Source of the DNA: Pseudomonadota bacterium
Lineage (GTDB): Bacteria > Pseudomonadota > Gammaproteobacteria > Pseudomonadales > Cellvibrionaceae
Length of the DNA: 7,708 nucleotides
NCBI GenBank assembly: GCA_023416875.1
Contig: JAEZGT010000018.1
Coordinates: forward strand, 1-7,708
Direction of reading: 5' to 3'
Within the stretch, counting starts at the first letter, position 1; every line of letters begins with the position of its first letter. Shown here in pieces: positions 1 through 5,429 of the stretch. The notes beneath the pieces were generated by a model, which did no database searches, was not told where the DNA came from, and saw only the letters and a list, made by a program, of their open reading frames with translations. The position numbers and the translations under genes are program-made.

Positions 1-64
1 CCTGAAGTCTAAAAACAGCGACCGCTACGCTGATCTCATCCAAAAACTCGGCCTGCGTCGATAA
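1..64 (+). CDS. rpsO: 30S ribosomal protein S15, C-terminal end (partial)
   Basis: Only the last 20 codons and a TAA stop are inside the window; the reading frame starts at base 2. The visible peptide has the typical S15 C-terminus: an LKSKNSDRY segment, then LIQKLGLRR at the very end, close to the E. coli ending LIERLGLRR. S15 is a primary 16S rRNA-binding protein of the small subunit platform. Its position directly upstream of pnp on the same strand is the classic gammaproteobacterial rpsO-pnp arrangement, which supports the assignment although the fragment is short. Nothing can be said about its promoter or its autoregulatory leader, which lie outside the window. Confidence 0.93.
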   Translation, partial: LKSKNSDRYADLIQKLGLRR

Positions 65-71
65 TCTCCTG

Positions 72-100
72 AGTGCCCGCAACGCGGGCACTTCTGTATT
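72..100 (+). terminator. rpsO-pnp intercistronic hairpin (terminator or attenuator)
   Basis: A perfect 9-bp stem (72-80 with 84-92, arms AGTGCCCGC and GCGGGCACT) closes a 3-base loop. It is followed by a broken T-rich stretch (TTCTGTATTAT) rather than a clean T run. It starts 7 bases after the rpsO stop and ends about 40 bases before the pnp start. The weak tail suggests partial termination, with some rpsO transcripts reading into pnp, comparable to the rpsO terminator in E. coli. It may also protect the 3' end of rpsO mRNA. The structure is seen directly; its efficiency is inferred. Confidence 0.75.
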
Positions 101-133
101 ATAAGAAGCAAGAAAAAAACGTAAGGATAATAA

Positions 134-2275
134 ATGAATCCTGTCATTAAAAAATTTCAGTACGGTAAAGATACCGTCACTCTGGAAACCGGGCGTATCG
201 CCCGTCAGGCAACGGGGGCAGTGATGGTCACTGTCGGCCAGACCTGTGTTCTGTGTACTGTCGTGGGGGCAAAAGAAACTTCACCCGGTCAGGATTTTTT
301 CCCGCTGTCTGTGCATTACCAGGAAAAAAGCTACGCTGCCGGCCGTATCCCCGGTGGTTTCTTTAAGCGCGAAGGTCGACCATCTGAAAAAGAAACGCTG
401 ACTTCACGCCTGATCGATCGCCCCATTCGCCCTCTCTTCCCGGATGGTTATCTCGCTGAAGTGCAGGTTATCTGTACCGTTCTTGCTGCTGAAAAAGACG
501 TAGATCCCGATATCGCATCCATGATCGGTACCTCTGCAGCACTCGCTATTTCCGGTATTCCTTTTAATGGTCCTATCGGTGCCGCACGAGTCGGTTACAC
601 CGAGCAGGATGGTTACATCCTGAACCCGGGCTACAAACAATTGAAAACCTCCGAACTCGATATGGTGGTTGCGGGTACACGCGATGCCGTTTTGATGGTG
701 GAATCGGAAGCTAACGAGCTGCCGGAAGATATCATGTTGGGCGCTGTGTTGTTCGGTCACCAGGAGATGCAAGCGGTTATCCAGGCGATTGACGAGCTGG
801 TCCGCGACGCTGGCAAACCGCGTTGGGAATGGCAGGCGCCAGAGCCCAATACCACGTTGACTGCAGCTATCGAGAAAGAATTTGGCGATTCCATCGGCGT
901 TGCTTACCGCATCACCGATAAGAGCAAGCGCTATGACCGTCTGAATGAATTGCGTGCGCAGACCATCGAACAATTCGCTGGTGAAGGCAAAGCGCCTGCG
1001 GATGAAGTGAAAGAGATTTTCAAAGCTCTGGAAATGAAAATCGTGCGCAGCCGTATCGTAAACGGCGAGCCCCGCATCGATGGTCGCGATTCCAAGACTG
1101 TACGTCCGCTGCAAGTTGAAGTTGGCGTTCTGCCCAAAGTTCACGGTTCTGCGTTGTTCACCCGCGGGGAGACTCAGGCCCTGGCTGTTGCAACTCTCGG
1201 TTCAACCCGTGATGCGCAAATCATCGACAGCCTGGAAGGTGAGCGTAAAGACAACTTCATGTTGCATTACAACTTCCCTCCATACTCCGTTGGTGAGTGC
1301 GGCCGACTCGGTTCCACTGGTCGTCGCGAGATCGGCCATGGTCGTCTGGCACGTCGCGGCGTCGCTGCCGTTCTGCCCAATGAGGCGGATTTCCCTTATA
1401 CCATGCGTGTCGTGAGTGAAATTACCGAATCCAACGGTTCCAGTTCCATGGCATCCGTTTGTGGCGCGAGCCTTGCGCTTATGGATGCCGGTGTGCCTTT
1501 GCGCGCTCCTGTGGCGGGTATCGCCATGGGTCTCGTCAAAGAAGGCAGCCAGTTTGCCGTTTTGACCGATATCCTTGGTGACGAAGATCACCTGGGCGAT
1601 ATGGACTTCAAAGTTGCTGGTACCGCCAACGGCGTGACCGCGCTGCAAATGGACATCAAAATCGAAGGCATCACCGAAGAGATTATGGAAGTTGCGCTGG
1701 AGCAGGCTCTGCAGGCGCGTCTGCATATCCTTGCGGAAATGAACAAAGTTATCGCGCAGCCGCGCGCTAATCTGTCTGACAATGCTCCGCAGATGCACAC
1801 CATGAAAGTCGACCCGGATAAGATCCGCGACATCATTGGTAAAGGCGGCGCGACCATCCGCTCCATCACCGAGTCCACCGGAGCGTCCGTGGATATCGAG
1901 GACGACGGCACTGTTAAGGTGTATGCGGTCGATTCCGAAAGCCTCCAGGCGGCGATTTTGCGCATTGGCGAAATTACTGCGGAAGCGGAAATCGGTGCGA
2001 CCTACGAAGGTACTGTGGTACGGATTGTCGACTTCGGTGCATTCGTTAACTTCCTGCCGGGCAAAGACGGTTTGGTTCATATCTCGCAGATTGCTCACGA
2101 GCGCGTAAACAACGTTAGTGACTATCTGAAAGAAGGTCAGAAAGTGACCGTGAAATGCCTCGACGTAGATAACCGCGGTCGTATCAAACTCTCTATCAAG
2201 GAAACTCTGCCACCGCCGGCCCAGGCTGAAGCAGCAGCTCCTGAGGCGGAAGAAACGCCGGAATCTCAGGCGTAA
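134..2275 (+). CDS. pnp: Polynucleotide phosphorylase (polyribonucleotide nucleotidyltransferase)
   Basis: PNPase degrades RNA 3' to 5' by phosphorolysis, releasing nucleoside diphosphates, and can run in reverse to add tails. It acts as a cytoplasmic trimer and, in gammaproteobacteria, is part of the RNase E degradosome. At 713 residues it matches the usual length (E. coli 711). The order is a first RNase PH-like domain with FFKREGRPSE (from residue 76), a helical linker, and the catalytic second RNase PH-like domain. The latter carries the phosphate-binding RREIGHGR (R397-R398) and GDEDHLGDMD, whose D485 and D491 align with E. coli D486 and D492. A KH domain follows with its GKGG loop at 569-572, then an S1 domain (about 620-693) and an Ala/Glu-rich tail. 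The start is supported by AAGGA at 123-127, six bases before the ATG. All key residues appear intact. It probably lies in one transcription unit with rpsO. Confidence 0.98.
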   Translation: MNPVIKKFQYGKDTVTLETGRIARQATGAVMVTVGQTCVLCTVVGAKETSPGQDFFPLSVHYQEKSYAAGRIPGGFFKREGRPSEKETLTSRLIDRPIRPLFPDGYLAEVQVICTVLAAEKDVDPDIASMIGTSAALAISGIPFNGPIGAARVGYTEQDGYILNPGYKQLKTSELDMVVAGTRDAVLMVESEANELPEDIMLGAVLFGHQEMQAVIQAIDELVRDAGKPRWEWQAPEPNTTLTAAIEKEFGDSIGVAYRITDKSKRYDRLNELRAQTIEQFAGEGKAPADEVKEIFKALEMKIVRSRIVNGEPRIDGRDSKTVRPLQVEVGVLPKVHGSALFTRGETQALAVATLGSTRDAQIIDSLEGERKDNFMLHYNFPPYSVGECGRLGSTGRREIGHGRLARRGVAAVLPNEADFPYTMRVVSEITESNGSSSMASVCGASLALMDAGVPLRAPVAGIAMGLVKEGSQFAVLTDILGDEDHLGDMDFKVAGTANGVTALQMDIKIEGITEEIMEVALEQALQARLHILAEMNKVIAQPRANLSDNAPQMHTMKVDPDKIRDIIGKGGATIRSITESTGASVDIEDDGTVKVYAVDSESLQAAILRIGEITAEAEIGATYEGTVVRIVDFGAFVNFLPGKDGLVHISQIAHERVNNVSDYLKEGQKVTVKCLDVDNRGRIKLSIKETLPPPAQAEAAAPEAEETPESQA

Positions 2276-2292
2276 TCTGGAAGTGATGACCG

Positions 2293-2318
2293 AGCCCGCG
2301 TAAGCGGGCTTTTTTGTT
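2293..2318 (+). terminator. Rho-independent terminator after pnp
   Basis: A 7-bp GC-rich stem (2293-2299, AGCCCGC, with 2304-2310, GCGGGCT) is closed by a GTAA loop, a GNRA-type tetraloop. The transcript then has six T (2310-2315), G and three T. It sits 17 bases after the pnp stop. This is a textbook intrinsic terminator and should end most rpsO-pnp transcripts before the next gene. Confidence 0.92.
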
Positions 2319-2342
2319 TGTGCTGCAGCGAAAAAGGTAAAT

Positions 2343-3161
2343 ATGTACAAGCTGGTTTTGTTCAGTGTGTTGTGGTGGTCCGTTGCTTGTTGGGGGGACG
2401 CCGAAGCTCCGGAAAATTCCAATGCGGTTCATATGGAAGCGGGCATTGCATTAGTCGCGCAGGGCGCGGCGGACTATCGTGGCTCCAATCATTACCGGCC
2501 CTACGCGCTGCCGCTGCCATATTTTCTTTATCGAGGTCCGGTGCTGAAAGCAGACCGCGATGGCGTTCGCGGTGATTTTTGGTCGAATCACCGGGTGGAA
2601 TTCAATATTTCTGTGGACGGCTCTTTGAACGGTAATAGCGATGACAACCGTTTGCGCCGTGGCATGCCGGAATTGGAGAGTGCTGTGGAATTCGGCCCTT
2701 CGCTGAATATCCGCCTGACGGGCGAGAGCCTGCAGGAGGGGTGGTCACTGCGTCTGCCGGTGCGGGCTGTTATCACTGTTTCAGGTGATGGGCTCGACCA
2801 TATAGGTAACGTGTTCAGTCCCAGGCTCTACTGGCGCAAACCGGAGTTGGTGGGCAATTGGCGAGGTTCCTTCAGTATCGGGACTATGCTCGCGGACCGC
2901 TCATATCATGCGTATTTTTATGATGTGGCAGAGGCTTATGTCACCGAAGAGCGGCCGTACTTTCACTCCTCTGGTGGATATAGCGGCAGCTTTTTACGTT
3001 TTTCTTTGTACAAGCCCTGGCAGGGCTGGCGCTTTGGTGTGTCTCTGCGCTACGACTATCTGGATGGCGCAAACTTTATGGACAGTCCGCTGGTGCAGAC
3101 CCGCCATTACGGCAGTATCAGCATTGGTGTTATCCGCAGATTGTGGCAATCGGAAGATTAA
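2343..3161 (+). CDS. MipA/OmpV-family outer-membrane beta-barrel protein
   Basis: This 272-residue protein resembles the MipA/OmpV family, outer-membrane barrels whose best-known member, E. coli MipA, scaffolds the murein enzymes MltA and PBP1B. Family features seen are ADYRGS near the N-terminus (43-48), a strand-like LPLPYFLYRG (56-65), a YHAYFYDV segment (188-195) and the late hallmark DSPLV (247-251). Many alternating hydrophobic/aromatic stretches fit a beta-barrel. Residues 1-20 form a likely Sec signal peptide (K3, then a hydrophobic core with two Trp). Cys16 follows SVA, a poor lipobox because Ser replaces the usual Leu, so lipidation is unlikely. The chain ends WQSED rather than with a terminal aromatic residue. 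AAGG at 2334-2337 lies five bases before the ATG. The exact function is unknown, and a murein role should not be assumed from the family name. Confidence 0.82.
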   Translation: MYKLVLFSVLWWSVACWGDAEAPENSNAVHMEAGIALVAQGAADYRGSNHYRPYALPLPYFLYRGPVLKADRDGVRGDFWSNHRVEFNISVDGSLNGNSDDNRLRRGMPELESAVEFGPSLNIRLTGESLQEGWSLRLPVRAVITVSGDGLDHIGNVFSPRLYWRKPELVGNWRGSFSIGTMLADRSYHAYFYDVAEAYVTEERPYFHSSGGYSGSFLRFSLYKPWQGWRFGVSLRYDYLDGANFMDSPLVQTRHYGSISIGVIRRLWQSED

Positions 3162-4418
3162 TTATGGTTGCTGGAGAAAAAGGTATTCGTAAATACCGCG
3201 CTGCATTCCCGGGCGGAAAACATAGGTTTCCGCCAGACGAAAAGTTTTCATCAACTTCAGCAGACGGCTTGATGTGAGCGGCTCGCCCGCGAATTTTTTC
3301 TCCCCCTGAATAATTTCCAACTCCTCAGCATTGCGCAGCAAAAAAGTCTGCGGCGCTGCCGGAATTTCCTTCCCAGAGTAGACAATCGCGTGCACCACTG
3401 TGCCCTCATGCAATCTCGGGCGTATGCGATTGAATAACTCTTCAATAGTGGTCGGCGCCAGGAAATTCAGAATGTCCCAGAGCAGCACCACATCAAAGCG
3501 CAGGTGTTCTGGATAATTAAGCATGTGCGCCTTGAACTGGGGAGCGGCCCCGGTTTTTTCCTGAATCTGCAATTCCTGGTAAGGATTTTCGGCGTAAATC
3601 TGTTGCGTAATGCCGTAAAGAAAATCGTAGTTCTGGCGGATTTTGGAGCCGAGATCCAGAACCGCTGACGGTCGGCCAGCGCGTTCGCTAAACAAGCTCG
3701 CCAAGGCCGGCGATTTATGTAAGTGGCGCTGCGATTGTGCGGAGGCGCTGACATAAAGCGTTTCGGCGTCGGCCAATTCGTCACTGCTTTGGCGTCGTCC
3801 AGTCAGGGATTTCTCCGGTTGAAAACGCAAAACATTTTCCATCAATCCTGGAATCATGCCGTCGAAATTTAAATAGGTATGTTCCAGGTAAAATTCGGGA
3901 ATTAGGCGAAGAAGACGGGCGGTATCGTGGCTGGCGTGGCGGCGCGGGGCATGCTCCGCAGCTGACACGGCGAGCTGATACTGGTTAACGATCTGGAATT
4001 CCTGCGGATAGAGAGGAATAATCGAACTGAGATGCCGGATGCTGTGCAGCAAGGCTTGCGGACGGCACAGCGGAACGATTTTTTTCATCAGCCGTTCGAC
4101 GCCGCGTAGATCCAGATAATTAAACAGATCCCAAGTCAACACCAAATCGAAATGATCCTGCAGTCCGTTGCTGGCGAGTTGGTGCTCGAGCTGTTCCAGC
4201 AAAATTTCTGCATCCAATGGCTCTTCCGAAAACAGATCGTTCAAGCCTTCAAAACGGATCTTGCAGCTTAGCTGGGCGAAAAAGTTAAAATTCTTAGCGG
4301 ATGACACACCCAGGTCGAGAACATGGTTGACTCGGGAACCTTTGATTTCGTTGTAGATCGCCGTCAGACCGGGCGAACGGTGGGACAGTTGAGCTGACGG
4401 CGCGGTGATATCGACCAT
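3162..4418 (-). CDS. Tandem-duplicated methyltransferase-like (Rossmann-fold) protein, function unknown
   Basis: I do not recognise a named gene. The 418-residue protein is made of two homologous halves (about 12-200 and 233-415). Matching landmarks are SPGL 15-18 and SPAL 236-239; VLDLG 33-37 and 253-257; HFDLVLTWDLFNYL 89-102 and RFDVVLLWDILNFL 307-320; PQ 138-139 and 356-357; ARLLRL 167-172 and SRLLKL 384-389; and a following E-x-T-Y. The offset stays at 217-221. VLDLG plus a later FD[LV]VL strand is the layout of class I SAM-dependent methyltransferases. However, the glycine-rich loop after VLDLG is VSSAKNF in one half and SKIRQNY in the other, so SAM binding is doubtful. No signal peptide or membrane segment is seen. 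The ATG is fixed by an in-frame TGA 12 bases upstream, but it has no evident Shine-Dalgarno. The gene lies 38 bases after the bactofilin stop and is probably co-transcribed. Its stop abuts that of the convergent mipA-like gene. Confidence 0.75.
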   Translation of the reverse strand: MVDITAPSAQLSHRSPGLTAIYNEIKGSRVNHVLDLGVSSAKNFNFFAQLSCKIRFEGLNDLFSEEPLDAEILLEQLEHQLASNGLQDHFDLVLTWDLFNYLDLRGVERLMKKIVPLCRPQALLHSIRHLSSIIPLYPQEFQIVNQYQLAVSAAEHAPRRHASHDTARLLRLIPEFYLEHTYLNFDGMIPGLMENVLRFQPEKSLTGRRQSSDELADAETLYVSASAQSQRHLHKSPALASLFSERAGRPSAVLDLGSKIRQNYDFLYGITQQIYAENPYQELQIQEKTGAAPQFKAHMLNYPEHLRFDVVLLWDILNFLAPTTIEELFNRIRPRLHEGTVVHAIVYSGKEIPAAPQTFLLRNAEELEIIQGEKKFAGEPLTSSRLLKLMKTFRLAETYVFRPGMQRGIYEYLFLQQP

Positions 4419-4430
4419 AATTACGTATCA

Positions 4431-4450
4431 GGCAGCGCCCGTGCGCTGCC
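4431..4450 (-). other. Intercistronic hairpin between bactofilin and duplicated-methyltransferase genes
   Basis: A perfect 8-bp stem (GGCAGCGC at 4431-4438 with GCGCTGCC at 4443-4450) closes a 4-base loop. It begins six bases after the bactofilin stop and ends 12 bases before the next ATG on the minus strand. No T run follows (the next bases on that strand are TGATACGTAATT), so a strong intrinsic terminator is unlikely. It could be an mRNA-stabilising 3' end, a processing site, or a structure limiting initiation at the next gene. The structure is seen directly; the role is inferred. Confidence 0.6.
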
Positions 4451-4456
4451 CTATGC

Positions 4457-4975
4457 TCAGTCGGTTTTATCGCTAGCAGTGGTGGAGTAGGTATATTTGT
4501 TGCCACCGCCATTTTGTGAATCCATGTCGATGGAGCCGCGGAATTTGGCGCCGTCTTCCAGTGTTACCCGCGCCGCGATCAAATTGCCTTTCACGTTGCT
4601 GGAAGATTTGATTTCGATTCTTTCCTGGCCGATCAGATCACCCTCCACCGTGCCTTCGATGGTGATGGTTTTGGCCATCAGATTGGCTTTGACGACGCCT
4701 TGCTGTCCGATAATCAAATGGTTGCCTTTGAGGTCGATCGAGCCTTCCACTTTGCCCTGCACCACCAGATCCTCTTCACCGATAATCTCGCCTTTAAAGG
4801 TGATTTTCGGACCTATGACGGCAGCTGCGGCGCTCACGGCAGAGCTTGATGCCGCTGTGACCGGACGCGTGGAAATGGGGGTTGGGGTGGCATTGAAAGT
4901 CGGTGGCATGATGGGTTCGTTGGGGAGTTCGAACTCTTCATCGGGCTTGGATGGGTTGTTTTTACTCAAACGCAT
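4457..4975 (-). CDS. Bactofilin family protein (polymer-forming cytoskeletal protein)
   Basis: Bactofilins self-assemble into nucleotide-free filaments, often at the membrane, and position cell-wall or polarity factors. From the preferred start this is 172 residues. A disordered, Pro/Ser/Thr/Ala-rich N-terminal part (about 1-50) precedes the bactofilin beta-helix (about 53-150) and a short polar Gly/Ser/Thr tail. The core shows the repeating short-strand pattern, with turns such as GEIIGEEDLVVQGKVEGSI, TITIEGTVEGDL and SNVKGNLIAARVTLEDGAKF. The ATG at 4975 is chosen because AGGAG (4983-4987) lies seven bases upstream. The frame stays open further: an ATG at 5149 would add 58 residues rich in Lys, Glu, Ser and Pro, with a weaker AGGTG eight bases before it. 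An ATG at 5106 is also possible. There is no M23 peptidase neighbour, as is common for bactofilins; instead a duplicated methyltransferase-like gene follows. Family call sure, start less so. Confidence 0.88.
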   Translation of the reverse strand: MRLSKNNPSKPDEEFELPNEPIMPPTFNATPTPISTRPVTAASSSAVSAAAAVIGPKITFKGEIIGEEDLVVQGKVEGSIDLKGNHLIIGQQGVVKANLMAKTITIEGTVEGDLIGQERIEIKSSSNVKGNLIAARVTLEDGAKFRGSIDMDSQNGGGNKYTYSTTASDKTD

Positions 4976-4982
4976 GTTTGGG

Positions 4983-4987
4983 CTCCT
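4983..4987 (-). promoter_or_regulatory. Ribosome binding site deciding the bactofilin start
   Basis: AGGAG on the minus strand, seven bases upstream of the ATG at 4975. It is the best Shine-Dalgarno match among the three in-frame ATGs. The ATG at 5149 has AGGTG at eight bases. The ATG at 5106 has AGGA only two to three bases away, which is too close. Confidence 0.65.
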
Positions 4988-5391
4988 GTCTTGAGTTGTG
5001 TTGAGGGTGCTCTCCTGCTTTACCACTCCCTGCTCGCGATCTTTCGCTGTTTCGGATGTCTCCTTTTTTGCTGGGGGAGACGGTTCATGCTGCGATTCCG
5101 CTGGCATTTTCCTGGAAGAAAAGCGCCAGCCGGAGAGGATGCCATCCATCGTATTAACACCTGAGGTTGTGGCCGATATGAAGTCGGCTAAAAGAGGGAT
5201 GTTGACGAGTTCGCCCGGATGCGCTGTGGTCTTGAAGACAAGGGTTGTGCCAATGTGGCTATGCGCTTTAACGAACTGTGCCGAAACAAATCATAGCTCA
5301 TGTGGCGCGATAATATGAGGACACGGCGTTGCCGGTTACCGAATTTGCGACCTGGGCGGCAGTGTTGAAAATAATGAAGATGTGAAGGAAA
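4988..5391 (-). other. Stretch between bactofilin start and ppc terminator
   Basis: About 0.4 kb with no confident gene if the bactofilin starts at 4975. The bactofilin frame remains open upstream to a TGA at 5291-5293. The part up to 5149 could be a real N-terminal extension. Between 5150 and 5290 there is no ATG, GTG or TTG in that frame, so that part has no usable start. A 37-codon frame at 5301-5188 shows no recognisable features. The stretch should contain the bactofilin promoter. I see a sigma-54-like element at 5237-5253 and a poor sigma-70 match (TTCATA, 18-base spacer, GTTAAT; 4 of 6 at each box) just before 5149. Neither is convincing alone. Confidence 0.5.
5237..5253 (-). promoter_or_regulatory. 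Possible sigma-54 (RpoN) promoter upstream of bactofilin
   Basis: The minus strand reads TTGGCACAACCCTTGTC. Against the sigma-54 consensus YTGGCACGRNNNTTGCW, the whole -24 box (TTGGCAC) and the spacing match, and TTG of the -12 box is present. The important C after it is T, and two other positions differ. It points toward the bactofilin gene and would place the start of transcription near 5226. The -12 mismatch keeps this tentative. Confidence 0.25.
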
Positions 5392-5421
5392 GGCAGCAGA
5401 AGCTCCGTGTCTTCTGCTGCC
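5382..5421 (-). terminator. Terminator after ppc
   Basis: An 11-bp perfect stem (5392-5402 with 5411-5421; minus-strand arms GGCAGCAGAAG and CTTCTGCTGCC) closes an 8-base loop. On the minus strand it is followed by a T-rich but interrupted tract (TTTCCTTC). It starts eight bases after the ppc stop. The long stem and position fit an intrinsic terminator for ppc, implying that the bactofilin gene has its own promoter. Confidence 0.8.
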
Positions 5422-5429
5422 GGGCAAGA

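Noticed and set aside
404..1144. A 246-codon minus-strand open frame over the first half of pnp
   Set aside because: Same reasoning: antisense to PNPase, no ribosome site or family signature seen.
2376..2390. Cys16 of the mipA-like protein as a lipoprotein attachment site
   Set aside because: The preceding SVA lacks the Leu-like residue expected at -3, and beta-barrel family members are normally cleaved by signal peptidase I.
1202..2422. A 406-codon open frame on the minus strand antisense to pnp
   Set aside because: It lies inside a clearly coding, highly conserved gene, has no recognisable domain, and reads as composition-driven His/Arg/Phe-rich sequence. It is a shadow of pnp codon bias.
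4497..4994. A 165-codon plus-strand open frame over the bactofilin gene
   Set aside because: It is antisense to the beta-helix repeats; its regular pattern mirrors that repeat and has no independent support.
5172..5188. A short inverted repeat, GCCGA-7 bases-TCGGC, in the bactofilin upstream gap
   Set aside because: A stem of only 5 bp with no T run or conserved context; expected by chance.
5332..5340. A small palindrome CGGTTACCG as a possible operator
   Set aside because: Nine bases, single copy, no known regulator consensus matched and no nearby regulator gene.
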